From: Anabaena subtropica FACHB-260
Lineage (GTDB): Bacteria > Cyanobacteriota > Cyanobacteriia > Cyanobacteriales > Nostocaceae
Direction: 5' to 3'
NCBI RefSeq assembly: GCF_014697105.1
Contig: NZ_JACJRF010000003.1
Span: forward strand, 62,001 to 126,000
Length of the DNA: 64,000 nucleotides
Below, in pieces: positions 26,287 through 35,886 of this stretch. The notes below the pieces were generated by a model. The model searched no databases. It was not told the origin of the DNA and saw only the letters and a program-made list of their open reading frames with translations. A program made the position numbers and the translations under genes. Numbering within the stretch: the first letter of the stretch is position 1; each line of letters starts with the position of its first letter.

Positions 26287-27924
26287 ATGGGAAGACGCTG
26301 GAAAGGTATAAAAATTTTTGCAAGTATTTTTTTCACACTTACCCTTGCACAGCTTTTGGGTGCAAATACTCGTGTACAAGCGGCTGAGACAGTTGTAGTA
26401 CGGTTTGGTTTATTTGCCGAATCTATCCCCGTGGCTGACTTGCAAAAAGCGGCGGAGACTGGGGAATTTCCCAGAAGTTTAGACCTTTTCACTAGGCGAT
26501 TATCTGAACAACAACGCCGTACTCTCATCGGGGCGCTAAGAATGAGAGTACCTCTGAATGTAGTTACCATCAGTAGGTTATTGAATACTCAAATTGGGAC
26601 AACCATTCTCAATGACCTCGCCACGGCTGTGGCTCGCAAAGATCAAGCAGGTGCAAAGGCTTTAAGAGCTGGTTTGGTGTTGGGTTCTACTGCTCCTCAG
26701 GGTCTTTCTATTCTCAGCTTTATTGCTGCTTACCCCAGTCAAAGCTTAGAAATTAACTTACCCCAAGCTTTTCAGGTGGCGGGAAGTTTAAATAATGCGT
26801 TCTGGCGTACACAACAGTTTATGCTGGCGATTAGCCCCCAACTGAACCCGACAACAACGCAGATTTCCTTACCTTTTGACCCCAGTCAACCGGGGAACGC
26901 TCAAGTACAGGTGGAAAAATTGTCCTTGAATGACCAAAAACGCAACCGAAATATTCCCGTTGATATTTACTGGTCAACAGCTGCAACACCAGAAAAACCT
27001 GTTATTGTCTACTCGCATGGGATGGGATCTGTCCGCACAGATTTACGCTATCTGGCGGAACATCTAGCTTCCCACGGTTATATATTTGTGGCTCTAGAAC
27101 ATCCTGGTAGCAATCAGACAAATACAGATTTAGCTACTCAAGGTAAAACTCGACTTTTACAACCCCAAGAGTTTTTAAATCGTCCTAGAGATGTCAGTTT
27201 TGTGTTGGATGAATTAGCAACACTCAACCAGACAAGTGGTAATCCTCTGCAAGGAAAACTAGCAACCAATAACACAATGGTTATCGGCTATTCTTTTGGC
27301 GGTGGTACAGCTTTGTCTCTAGCTGGAGCCGAGTTACAAATAACAGGAATCAAAGAACGTTGTCAGAATAAATTAACTATTTTAAGTTTAGGAGAAACCA
27401 TCCAGTGTATTGCTCAAGAATTACCAGAAAGCAGCTACCAACTGCGAGATAATAGAATTAAACAGGCGATCGCTTTAACTCCCACGACTTCATTAATGTT
27501 TGGCGAAACTGGTTTAACTAAAGTAGAAATTCCAACTTTAATTGTTGCCAGTTCCGCAGATAAAACTACACCAGCTTTAACAGAACAAATTGTAGGATTT
27601 AGCAAAATTCCATCGCCGAAATGGCTAGTAGGGATAATTGGGGGTACACATTTGAGCGTGAAAGACCCCAGCACTACGTTAGATCAAATAGACAAACCCA
27701 ATACACCTTTGAGTGGTGGTGAAATTGTCGGTGAACAAGCCGCCGATGTTCGCAGATTTATGAAAGCGATCGCTTTAGCTATGGCGGCTCAACTCACCCC
27801 AGAAGCACAAAAATATGCCGTCTTTCTCACCCCAGATTACGCTCAGGCGGCTTCAACAAATGTATTTCCTTTTCGGATAGTCACAGAAATTCCCCCTGAA
27901 GCTATTCCCATAGGTAAGCAATAG
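26287..27924 (+). CDS. Secreted alpha/beta hydrolase with DUF1400 N-terminal domain
   Basis: This 545-residue protein has a signal peptide (about 8-34, IFASIFFTLTLAQLLG, cleavage near VQAAE), a DUF1400 domain (about 38-165, VVRFGLFAESIPVADLQKAAETGEFP), then an alpha/beta-hydrolase fold related to PAF acetylhydrolase and chlorophyllase-like enzymes. The nucleophile is S336 in GYSFGGG, the oxyanion region is VIVYSHGMGSVRTDLRYLAEHLASHGY, a probable acid is in IVASSADKTTPAL, and the likely His is in IIGGTHLSVKD. It should act in the periplasm or outside the cell on an ester substrate that I cannot name. Confidence 0.85.
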   Translation: MGRRWKGIKIFASIFFTLTLAQLLGANTRVQAAETVVVRFGLFAESIPVADLQKAAETGEFPRSLDLFTRRLSEQQRRTLIGALRMRVPLNVVTISRLLNTQIGTTILNDLATAVARKDQAGAKALRAGLVLGSTAPQGLSILSFIAAYPSQSLEINLPQAFQVAGSLNNAFWRTQQFMLAISPQLNPTTTQISLPFDPSQPGNAQVQVEKLSLNDQKRNRNIPVDIYWSTAATPEKPVIVYSHGMGSVRTDLRYLAEHLASHGYIFVALEHPGSNQTNTDLATQGKTRLLQPQEFLNRPRDVSFVLDELATLNQTSGNPLQGKLATNNTMVIGYSFGGGTALSLAGAELQITGIKERCQNKLTILSLGETIQCIAQELPESSYQLRDNRIKQAIALTPTTSLMFGETGLTKVEIPTLIVASSADKTTPALTEQIVGFSKIPSPKWLVGIIGGTHLSVKDPSTTLDQIDKPNTPLSGGEIVGEQAADVRRFMKAIALAMAAQLTPEAQKYAVFLTPDYAQAASTNVFPFRIVTEIPPEAIPIGKQ

Positions 27925-27975
27925 GAAATGGGAATTTTCTCGTAAAGGCAGGGAGCAGGGGGAGAAAACTAATGA

Positions 27976-28440
27976 CTAATGACTATTAGCCCCATTTTCT
28001 AATACAGAACTTCTCAGAATCTTGAGAATTTCGACTACAAGAATATTAGGATCTAAAGGTTTATTGACGTAGCCTTGAAATCCAGATAAAAAAGCCATGC
28101 TGGAGCTTTCTTCTGAGCTTAGAGCCGTGAGAGCGATCGCCGGAATATCCCTGTTTTCCAAAAGCACATTATTTCTAATTTGGTTGATTAATGTATACCC
28201 ATCCATATCTGGCATAGCGAGGTCAAAAATCAGAATATCAAACTTTAATTTTTTGATGATTTCTAATGCTTCTAATGCTGATGTTGCTGTTGTGACTTGA
28301 ACGTTATAGCTTTCTAGAACGCAAGTAGTTAAAAACAGACTATCTGCATTATCATCTACTGCTAAAATTTGCAATCCATCTAAGGCATGAAAGTAATTTG
28401 TAACATTTTGTGGATGTAATTCCTCTGAGTTATTTGTCAC
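27976..28440 (-). CDS. Single-domain response regulator
   Basis: This 154-residue protein consists of one receiver domain with no output domain. The acidic pocket is in LAVDDNAD (D29, D30), the phospho-acceptor is D73 in IFDLAMPDMDGYTL, the switch threonine is in AIALTALSSEE, and the lysine is in GYVNKPLDP. About 22 extra residues precede the domain. The start is GTG, with GGGAGG ten bases upstream on the minus strand. Such stand-alone receivers relay phosphate to other proteins. No partner kinase is adjacent. A strong hairpin lies just upstream (28486-28523). Confidence 0.88.
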   Translation of the reverse strand: MTNNSEELHPQNVTNYFHALDGLQILAVDDNADSLFLTTCVLESYNVQVTTATSALEALEIIKKLKFDILIFDLAMPDMDGYTLINQIRNNVLLENRDIPAIALTALSSEESSSMAFLSGFQGYVNKPLDPNILVVEILKILRSSVLENGANSH

Positions 28441-28485
28441 GATATAATGGCCTCCCTATTTGCCCAAATCAATTATGGAGGAAGA

Positions 28486-28523
28486 CACACTAAACAGCCA
28501 GTCGCCACTGGCTGTTTAGTGTG
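28486..28523. repeat. Perfect 17-bp inverted repeat with 4-base loop
   Basis: The arm CACACTAAACAGCCAGT (28486-28502), loop CGCC, and its exact reverse complement (28507-28523) form a very stable hairpin. It lies 147 bases after the last glycosyltransferase stop and 45 bases before the response-regulator start on the minus strand. There is no T-run on either side, so a factor-independent terminator is not clear. It may be an mRNA-end or leader structure. Confidence 0.75.
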
Positions 28524-28669
28524 CATCTGTAAAACAAACTACCATAATCTGACGTTTTTTATTTTGCCTTTGACTCAGACGAACTAAACCAATTTTGCTT
28601 AAATATAGAGTGCTTAAATATAGAGACTAGAGACGAGATATTTTTCGTGATTTATATTTATTGCCAACT

Positions 28670-29836
28670 TTAAACAGTAACTCTATTTTTTTGAATAGCT
28701 AATTTCTTGGATAATAAATTAATCCGGAAGTTTTCATAAATCTTGGACGGTAAAAACTTTTTGAGTTTGATTATATTTATGACATTGTTATTTTTGAGCG
28801 GTTGATTTGAACTACTTTTGCTGGAAATTAAATATTTAACAGGGTAGGGAAATACAAAATGAATTAACGTGATCAACAAAGATAAAGAAATTTTCAAGAT
28901 TTGTATATATAAATCATGCCGTAACAATGTCATAAAAAAATCTAATTGCAAAGCCTTATATAAGCAATACAAAGTTTCTGAATATTTGCCAGCAAGGCTA
29001 CATTTACGAGCCATATAGATATAAAAAAGACTACAAGACCATCGATAAATAATATGAGGAATTTCTGGATGTTTTTGCTGAACTAATGTTAATACAGATT
29101 TCTGTGAATTTACCATTGAAATATAATTATGAGACATACTACTAGTAGTCTGACGATAGCCAACGAGAAATTCTGGTACTACTCTTACCTGGTAATGTTC
29201 GGTAATTCGCAAATAAAGATCCCAATCTTCACAACCTTGACAACCTTTTGCCTTAAATTCACAGTCATAAAGACCTACTTGGTCAAAACAACTACGGCGA
29301 ATTAAGGTGGAACTAGCATTTCCTAAAAAATTCCGATATAACAATGCGATGTAAACATCGCCTTCATATTCAGCAATATGAAAATCACCACTAGGTTCAT
29401 CTTTTCCATCAATTACCACTGACCAAGCATAAACTAAACCTACAGATGAATCAGATTCTTGAAAGCGTTGGACTTGTTTTTCTAAATTTTGAGGATACCA
29501 AATATCATCGGCATCAATTGGGGCAATAAATTCACCTCTTGCATATTTGATTGCTAAGTTCCGCGCCGCCGCTACTCCAGAATTAAGTTGATGGAATAAT
29601 CTAATACGAGCATCTTTTTGAATAATTGATTGAACAATTGTAGATGTTTCATCTTGAGAACCATCATCTACAACTATTACTTCAATGTTTGAATAAGTCT
29701 GGTTAATAACTGATTTTAAGGTTCTTTCAATAAAGGCTGCTGCATTATAAGCTGGAATAATTACTGAAATCAATGGTAAATTATTTGATGATTGTGAGAG
29801 TAATTCTTTAGTTTCTAAAATAACATCTTTACTCAT
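28670..29836 (-). CDS. Family 2 glycosyltransferase
   Basis: This 388-residue GT-A enzyme has ISVIIPAYNAAAFIERTLKSV (nucleotide-sugar binding), VVDDGSQDE and the metal motif PIDADDIWYP (DAD), then GCEDWDLYLRI, the catalytic ED-W pattern. The C-terminal about 100 residues contain a hydrophobic segment (LSLLITLIHFVFPYPVKYLI) that could sit in or on the membrane. It is closely similar along its length to the GT2 at 35887-36993 in the same cluster. It probably adds a sugar to a surface glycan; donor and acceptor are unknown. Confidence 0.88.
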   Translation of the reverse strand: MSKDVILETKELLSQSSNNLPLISVIIPAYNAAAFIERTLKSVINQTYSNIEVIVVDDGSQDETSTIVQSIIQKDARIRLFHQLNSGVAAARNLAIKYARGEFIAPIDADDIWYPQNLEKQVQRFQESDSSVGLVYAWSVVIDGKDEPSGDFHIAEYEGDVYIALLYRNFLGNASSTLIRRSCFDQVGLYDCEFKAKGCQGCEDWDLYLRITEHYQVRVVPEFLVGYRQTTSSMSHNYISMVNSQKSVLTLVQQKHPEIPHIIYRWSCSLFYIYMARKCSLAGKYSETLYCLYKALQLDFFMTLLRHDLYIQILKISLSLLITLIHFVFPYPVKYLISSKSSSNQPLKNNNVINIIKLKKFLPSKIYENFRINLLSKKLAIQKNRVTV

Positions 29837-29922
29837 AATAATTATTTAAAATAATTCAAATAAGTTAGGGATTACCTACAGAATAACGTAGCTCATCACC
29901 TTTCTTTGTTCGAGGTAAAAAT

Positions 29923-30576
29923 TCAGCCAATATTTGTTAGCAGAAACTCTCGTAGTTGCTTACCAATTGCTTCAAGAGAGAAGAATTTTTCGGCGCGATC
30001 GCGGGCGCGTTTACCCAACTCATGACCCCAAGATTGGTTGTCTAAGATGGAACCAATGGCTTCAGCTAAGGCTGTACTGTCTTCACGGGGTACAATTATT
30101 CCTCCTGATAACTCCATGTCTGGGAAAATATAAGGGACACCAGGAGCATCAGTAGCTACTACTGGTAAGCCACAAGACATGGCCTCGATGGGTGCGACAG
30201 GAAAACCTTCGTGGCGAGAAGGGAGAGTGTAGACATTAGCCGCCGATAAATAACGTTGAATAATAGTGCGATCGCAGATGTATTCATTTTTCCATATCAC
30301 CCCTGGTAACTGCTTCTTAGCAATCAATTGGCGCAACTTTTCTGCATCAGAACCTGTACCCACAAGTAATAACCGTAAATTTCTACCAGGACGTTCTTCA
30401 CAAATATGTTGCCAAGCATCCATCAGCATATCAAGCCCCTTACGATATACTTCTATACGCCCGTGATAAACTACAATCTCAGTCTTTGAGGGGATGCCTA
30501 ATGCTGTTCTAGCTTCAGAGCGACGTTGGTCATCACTTGCGTGCCAATTTGCCACATCCATTGGTAAGTTACCCAA
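29923..30576 (-). pseudogene. Family 4 glycosyltransferase, N-terminal half missing
   Basis: The frame gives 217 residues that correspond only to the C-terminal, donor-binding half of a GT4 (GT-B) enzyme: EIVVYHGRIEVYRKGLDMLMDAW, LLLVGTGSDAEKLRQL and the EX7E region PSRHEGFPVAPIEAMSCGLPVVATDA. Normal members have about 370-400 residues. The first possible start is TTG 30576; upstream in frame there are only four sense codons (ITTR) before a TAA, and the neighbouring methyltransferase ends 91 bases further on. The acceptor-binding half has therefore been lost, probably by deletion. It is most likely inactive unless the half-protein joins another subunit. Confidence 0.75.
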
Positions 30577-30667
30577 TCTTGTTGTAATTTATCTATGGAA
30601 AGTTTGTTTGCAGTTAATTGAATTTTTCACTAAATTTTTAAGCAGATTTTTCATGATTATTATTGCG

Positions 30668-31438
30668 CTAATTTTTCTGCCAAACGGAAGCTGTTTCTGT
30701 TCCCAATCCTTGCGGCTTATGTAGGTAATAACTCAACCATGTCAAAGGACTTAAAATTTTACACAAAATTCGACGCTGACGATGAGGTAAATTGGAAAAT
30801 GCCACATCATGCCCTAGCACGGTCAAGGGGTTAATAAAAGTAGCATATTTCTGACAAGACAAATTGATTAAAGTTTTGATTTCTGTTAAGGTGTAACCGC
30901 GTCTTACATGACCCCATTCCGCCATAACTTCGTCTTCACTGGGGCAAATAGATTGCATAAATTTGTAATAGGGAAACCGCCAGTTTTCATTGGGAGTACT
31001 AATTAATAGAAAACCATGCGGACGTAATACGCGCAATGCCTCTGATATGGCTTTTTGATCATCTGGTACGTGTTCTAACAGGTCAAACATTGTCACCGCA
31101 TCAAAGGACTCGTCTGCAAAGGGTAAAGCTGTTGCATCTCCACAAACAAAATTGACTCGTTCTTGTTGATTACAGGGAGCTTTGGCGTATTCAGGATTAA
31201 AGTCTATATTAGTAATTTTTGCCTGGGGATAGAGTAAAGAAGTTAATCCGCTTTGACCGCCACCTACCTCTAAAATTTTTGGTAATTCTTGGTTAGGTGC
31301 AATATGATGAATAGCCCGCATTTTTTCCCGATAAAAAAATCCCAATGTTAGGGGTTCGGGAAAAGGATTACAAGCTAAAAAATCCTGTAGGGGTAGTTTA
31401 AAATTGTCTATTTTTTGGGATAAAGTAACCATATTCAC
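30668..31438 (-). CDS. Class I SAM-dependent methyltransferase
   Basis: This 256-residue protein has the SAM-binding motif ILEVGGGQSGLTSLLYP (motif I), NIDFNPE, VCGDATALPFADESFDAVTMFDLLEHVPD (Methyltransf_11 core) and EALRVLRPHGFLLISTPNE. The position among glycosyltransferases suggests that it methylates a sugar of the surface polysaccharide or its lipid carrier, but this is inference. ATG 31438 is chosen; M3 is an alternative. The stop is followed by the remnant of the truncated GT4. Confidence 0.85.
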   Translation of the reverse strand: MNMVTLSQKIDNFKLPLQDFLACNPFPEPLTLGFFYREKMRAIHHIAPNQELPKILEVGGGQSGLTSLLYPQAKITNIDFNPEYAKAPCNQQERVNFVCGDATALPFADESFDAVTMFDLLEHVPDDQKAISEALRVLRPHGFLLISTPNENWRFPYYKFMQSICPSEDEVMAEWGHVRRGYTLTEIKTLINLSCQKYATFINPLTVLGHDVAFSNLPHRQRRILCKILSPLTWLSYYLHKPQGLGTETASVWQKN

Positions 31439-31460
31439 TTGAGTAAAAATTTAACTTAAA

Positions 31461-32774
31461 TTATTTAGATAATTTCATTTCTTCATTTTGCCAAGCTGGT
31501 TTTTTCCTGTTATCTATATAAAATTTAATTCCAGCAAAACAACCAAGAATTTGAACAAATACATAACTATATTTTGGCTGAACCCCATTTTTTAACCTCC
31601 GTAAAATTGATGTGACATAATATTTGGGCAAAGTTACACATAAACGACGCAAATTACCCCAATGCTTGTAGGTAGCAAACTGTACTAACAAAGCCGTCAC
31701 ATGACCGCGCATATATTGATAAGCTTGGTCTTTGAACGCATCAATATCACGACGATGGTAGTGAAAAACTACAGATGTTGGTTCATAGCGACAAATCCAA
31801 CCTCCAGCCAAGATTCTGTACCACATTTCCGAATCTTCACTACATCCAGATGCGCCTGCTCCCAACCGTTCATCGAAGTACCCTACTAGTTCAAATGCTT
31901 GATGGCGAAAGGCCATGTTCGCACCGGCTCCAATTCGCCAAACAGGAACACCACGATGTTTCATATTTTCAAAAAACTGGGTATCAAAGTTGATGGCGCG
32001 GTATCCCCACCCTGAGTCCCCTGATCCTTGATGGAAAATGACTTGCGCTTCTGTTTCCAGTTCAGCCGGTAACATGAGTCCGGTAACAGCTAATACTTTG
32101 GGGTTAACAAATGCTTGCTGTAAACGGAGACACCAATCTGGGTGAACTTCTACATCATCATCGGTGAAAGCAATAATCTCTCCTGTAGAGTTGCGAATAC
32201 CTGTATTCCGGGCTACGCTTAATCCTGGTTTTGGTTCTAGAATATACTCAACTTGGGGTATTTGTGCAACTATCTGGCGTGTGGTGTCGTCCGAGGGTGC
32301 ATTATCGACGACGATAATTTGTTGTGGAGGTTGGGATAACTTGACGAGCGATCGCAAACATCGCTCCAGTTGTTTTGGGCGATTTCGCGTACAAATCACC
32401 ACAGATATCGAATTATTAACTGATTGTGTGTAAGTTTGTTGGAGTTGTTGGAGGGGTTGCTGCAAAGCCAACAAAGCTGGAAAATCTGGTGGTTTATCCC
32501 ATGTAGGGATAGGGGAAACCACCGGTAAAGGTGCTTTGAAGCCGTTTTCTAAGAGGCGATCGCCTATAGCTGGTGTGATGGTTTGCAAAGCTATATTGAG
32601 CAGTGCAGTTGCAGGTATGGGTAACTCGGATGTGAAAATTTGGCGATCGCCTAGAGGAATACCGCACCACCAAAACACAGCATATATCCCTTGATAATTG
32701 GGTTCAGGATGCAGTTCGGGGATATCTTGACTCAATTCAATATGCAACACTTTCCAAGGAGCCAAATTACTCAT
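31461..32774 (-). CDS. Family 2 glycosyltransferase with N-terminal prefix domain
   Basis: This 437-residue protein has a GT-A domain starting near residue 120: ISVVICTRNRPKQLERCLRSL, IIVVDNAPSDD, TGEIIAFTDDDVEVHPDW (DDD metal motif) and the acceptor-side motif GASGCSEDSEMWYRIL (ED). The first about 110 residues form a separate module (YQGIYAVFWWCGIPLGDRQIF...LPIPATALLNIAL) that also appears, diverged, in the downstream-named paralogue at 32771-33982. Its start overlaps the stop of that paralogue as ATGA, so the two are translationally coupled. Probable role: surface glycan assembly. Confidence 0.88.
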   Translation of the reverse strand: MSNLAPWKVLHIELSQDIPELHPEPNYQGIYAVFWWCGIPLGDRQIFTSELPIPATALLNIALQTITPAIGDRLLENGFKAPLPVVSPIPTWDKPPDFPALLALQQPLQQLQQTYTQSVNNSISVVICTRNRPKQLERCLRSLVKLSQPPQQIIVVDNAPSDDTTRQIVAQIPQVEYILEPKPGLSVARNTGIRNSTGEIIAFTDDDVEVHPDWCLRLQQAFVNPKVLAVTGLMLPAELETEAQVIFHQGSGDSGWGYRAINFDTQFFENMKHRGVPVWRIGAGANMAFRHQAFELVGYFDERLGAGASGCSEDSEMWYRILAGGWICRYEPTSVVFHYHRRDIDAFKDQAYQYMRGHVTALLVQFATYKHWGNLRRLCVTLPKYYVTSILRRLKNGVQPKYSYVFVQILGCFAGIKFYIDNRKKPAWQNEEMKLSK

Positions 32775-33982
32775 GAAAATTGCCTCCGAATCGTTTCAAC
32801 TCTTTTTAAAGAACGAGGATATTCCCCAAAAAATCCCACAATTCCACCCCACATTTCTGCCAATATCATTTTTGGGGGTAATGGGTGATGTCCCCGCAAA
32901 CTATCTCTTAATTGCTTAATTTGATCCTTGATCCACCACAATATCAGACTGCGTAACTGTGAACGTTGAGTAGGATCAGTTTGATAAGCTTTCATCACAA
33001 AAGCCATAAATCCTAAACCCCAAGTCCAGTATTGGCGGTGCAGTTTTTCATATTCCCGACGGTGTTGATGAAATACCAAATATTCCGGCTCATAAACTAG
33101 GTTATAACCTGCTCTAATTACACGATAAAAAATATCCAAATCTCCACCACCAGGTAAGGGAGCGCCTGTATCTAAGGCCTCATCAAATCCCCCAATTTTT
33201 AATAATATCTCTCGCCGAAATGCCATATTACATCCCGCGCCAAATATACCTGCGCCACAGGGATGTAAGGGATTACCTGGTAAAATTTGACCATAGCGAA
33301 TTTTTTGAAACCCGCGACGAAATCCGCCTCTTTGTTCAAAGAGAATTTGCGCTTCTGTAACTAATTCATAAGGTAATACTAAACCCGTAAAAGCCGCAGC
33401 ATCAGGATTTTCTCTCCATGCTGTCATCAATCCTGCTAACCATTTCCTATCTACAACAACATCATCATCTAAAAAGGCGAGAATTTCCCCATTCGCTGAT
33501 TGCAGAGCTTTATTTCTCGCAAAATCTAATCCTGGTTTTGGCTCTCGCACATAACGCACCCAAGGTAAGGAATCTACCAATTGTTTGGTGCGATCGTCAG
33601 AAGGTGCATTATCTATAACTAATATTTCTAATCCAGAAGCCTGTTTTACTAGCTCTTGTAAAGATTGCAAACAACGAGCTAAATTTTCTGGACGGTCTTT
33701 TGTACAAATAGCAATAGTTAATGAGGGAAATAGGGTTTGATGAACAGCAAAACTTAATTCTTCTTGCAAATATTGTTGAATCAGTTGATTACTAATTTCT
33801 TTAGCAATTAATTGACCTACTTCTTCCCCAGAAAGTATAGTTTTTGCTGGTAATGCTTGCATGAAAAAGCCAATAGGTTTATCTTTACGGCGCACAATTA
33901 AAGCAATACCTGTGTCATCGGAAGAAAGCAAGATACTAGGTAGAGGTTCTGTTAATTCTATTTCTTGGATTCTATAAGACAT
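32771..33982 (-). CDS. Family 2 glycosyltransferase with N-terminal prefix domain
   Basis: This 403-residue paralogue of the next gene in the operon has its GT-A domain from about residue 88: LTIAICTKDRPENLARCLQSL, ILVIDNAPSDD, NGEILAFLDDDVVVDRKW, and GAPLPGGGDLDIFYRVI. The N-terminal about 80 residues (GIALIVRRKDKPIGFFMQALP...) are the same kind of prefix module. Sequence such as FHQHRREYEKLHRQYWTWGLGF is typical of membrane-associated polysaccharide GT2 enzymes. It lies 20 bases after the ABC exporter gene. Confidence 0.88.
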   Translation of the reverse strand: MSYRIQEIELTEPLPSILLSSDDTGIALIVRRKDKPIGFFMQALPAKTILSGEEVGQLIAKEISNQLIQQYLQEELSFAVHQTLFPSLTIAICTKDRPENLARCLQSLQELVKQASGLEILVIDNAPSDDRTKQLVDSLPWVRYVREPKPGLDFARNKALQSANGEILAFLDDDVVVDRKWLAGLMTAWRENPDAAAFTGLVLPYELVTEAQILFEQRGGFRRGFQKIRYGQILPGNPLHPCGAGIFGAGCNMAFRREILLKIGGFDEALDTGAPLPGGGDLDIFYRVIRAGYNLVYEPEYLVFHQHRREYEKLHRQYWTWGLGFMAFVMKAYQTDPTQRSQLRSLILWWIKDQIKQLRDSLRGHHPLPPKMILAEMWGGIVGFFGEYPRSLKRVETIRRQFS

Positions 33983-34002
33983 AACAATTTACTAGGGGTA
34001 GT

Positions 34003-35796
34003 TTATATATGAGCATTGCGATGTTGTAAGTTATAAAGTTGGGCAAATAGTCCGTTTAGCTTGAGTAAATCCTGTAGATTCCCTTCCTCAATTACTCGTC
34101 CTTCATTTAGCACAATAATTTTATCTGCTTGTTCAATTGTGGCTAGGCGATGGGCAATCACAATTACTGTACGATTTTCACTGAGGGTATTAAGAGCTTC
34201 TTGAATTAAATGTTCAGAGATACTGTCAAGAGCATTCGTCGCTTCGTCGAGAATTAGAATCTCTGGATTGCGGACTATAGCTCGTGCAAGGGCGATTCTT
34301 TGTCTCTGTCCACCCGATAAGCGTACCCCGCGATCGCCTACTTTGGTATCATACCCTTGAGGTAATTCGCTAATGAATTGATGAGCATTTGCCAGTTTTG
34401 CTGCTTCGATAATTTCGCTTTCTGTTACTCCCAGACGACCATAAGCGATATTTTCTAAAACTGTCGTACTAAACATATGCACATCTTGGCTAACAATAGC
34501 AATTTGATTACGCCAATCCTGCAAATTTAGTTCTTTGAGTGAATAATCATCAATGTAAATTTCTCCTATTTCTAAATTATAAAATCTACATATCAAGCCA
34601 ATGAGTGTAGATTTACCTGCACCTGAAGGACCTACAATAGCTATGGTTTTACCTTGAGGAATAAAAAGAGAAATATCTTGAATAGCCGGTTTTTCTGTAG
34701 CATTGTAAGCAAAGCTTACGGATTCAAAATAAATTCCTTTTTTTAATTTTTGGAAATTAATATTACCAGAACGAATATAAGGTTTATCAGAATCATCTAA
34801 TAGAGATATTACATCATTTACCGCACTAGACAAGGCAATTAAATTTATCCGTGCTGCATCTAGTTGTTTTACCTGAGGTTGTAAGCGGTAGAGAATAAAA
34901 ATAAAAGTTAGTAGTCTTGGTAAAGAAGTTTTATCTTGCAGTAACGTAATAACTAAAATACATACTAATAAAAGTGCCGATAAAACCTCAGAAATCGGAT
35001 TTACACTGGCAGACAGTACATCTAGTTTAAAAAATGTACTGCGTACCTTTTTAGAAACTCTATCAAAACGCTCTTGCTCATAATTTTCACGTCCAAAAGC
35101 GCGAATTACTTTCATCCCCGCCAACCCTTCCCACATCCGGGTTGCAAGAGCAGAATTACTGTCCACGGCTTGTTGTCCTAACTCTTTTACCCGCCGTGTA
35201 ACTAGCTGGATAATAACAGATATTAACGTCATCAAGATAGCAACTAATACAGTTAATTGCCAAGAAAGTAGCAGCAATAAAATGGTAAATACAAATATTG
35301 TACAGCAAGTAATGATGAGGCTAACAAATGCTGATAAAGCCTGACCAGTCCGCCAGGTTTCAGAAGCCAAAGTATTCATCAATTTACCTGATTCACTACC
35401 TTCTAAAAAACTGTAGCTGATGCTTAAAAGTTGATTAAAAATTTTTGAACGTAGTTCATGACTTATGCGTGAATTGAACCACGCAAATAACATACTATTT
35501 CCATAAATTAGCAAGTTTTTAAAAAAAATACTTCCTACAATGGCAACAGCAATAATTATCAGACGGTTATTAGGGGAAACATCAACAAATATACGATTGA
35601 GAAAGTCTACTAAAAAATTGTTCTTACCTGTTGAAAAATTCGTCTGATCCACGCTTTGCAACAGGGGAATAAATAAACTAATGCCAATTCCTTCAAAAAA
35701 AGAGGATAGTGTCCCCAGAAAAACAATTACAGGAATTGACCAAGGATAAAGTCTTAAAATCGATAATATACTTGTATATATATTATTTTTTTTCAT
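34003..35796 (-). CDS. ABC exporter, fused membrane and ATPase domains (MsbA/lipid-linked glycan type)
   Basis: This 597-residue half-transporter has an N-terminal six-helix membrane domain (about 20-330, first helix IPVIVFLGTLSSFFEGIGISLFIPLLQ) and a C-terminal ATPase: Walker A GPSGAGKST, signature LSGGQRQRIALARAIV, Walker B ILILDEATNALD and switch His in IVIAHRLATIEQADK. It would act as a homodimer. Within a glycosyltransferase operon it is probably a flippase or exporter for a lipid-linked sugar; a drug or lipid exporter role is less likely from context. All nucleotide-binding motifs are intact. Confidence 0.88.
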   Translation of the reverse strand: MKKNNIYTSILSILRLYPWSIPVIVFLGTLSSFFEGIGISLFIPLLQSVDQTNFSTGKNNFLVDFLNRIFVDVSPNNRLIIIAVAIVGSIFFKNLLIYGNSMLFAWFNSRISHELRSKIFNQLLSISYSFLEGSESGKLMNTLASETWRTGQALSAFVSLIITCCTIFVFTILLLLLSWQLTVLVAILMTLISVIIQLVTRRVKELGQQAVDSNSALATRMWEGLAGMKVIRAFGRENYEQERFDRVSKKVRSTFFKLDVLSASVNPISEVLSALLLVCILVITLLQDKTSLPRLLTFIFILYRLQPQVKQLDAARINLIALSSAVNDVISLLDDSDKPYIRSGNINFQKLKKGIYFESVSFAYNATEKPAIQDISLFIPQGKTIAIVGPSGAGKSTLIGLICRFYNLEIGEIYIDDYSLKELNLQDWRNQIAIVSQDVHMFSTTVLENIAYGRLGVTESEIIEAAKLANAHQFISELPQGYDTKVGDRGVRLSGGQRQRIALARAIVRNPEILILDEATNALDSISEHLIQEALNTLSENRTVIVIAHRLATIEQADKIIVLNEGRVIEEGNLQDLLKLNGLFAQLYNLQHRNAHI

Positions 35797-35886
35797 GTTA
35801 TCTCATTAAAAATAGCCATACTAGTTTCTGAAACTCTTTTCCTAATTAGTAGTATCTAAGATAAATATTACCAACATCAATTGATA

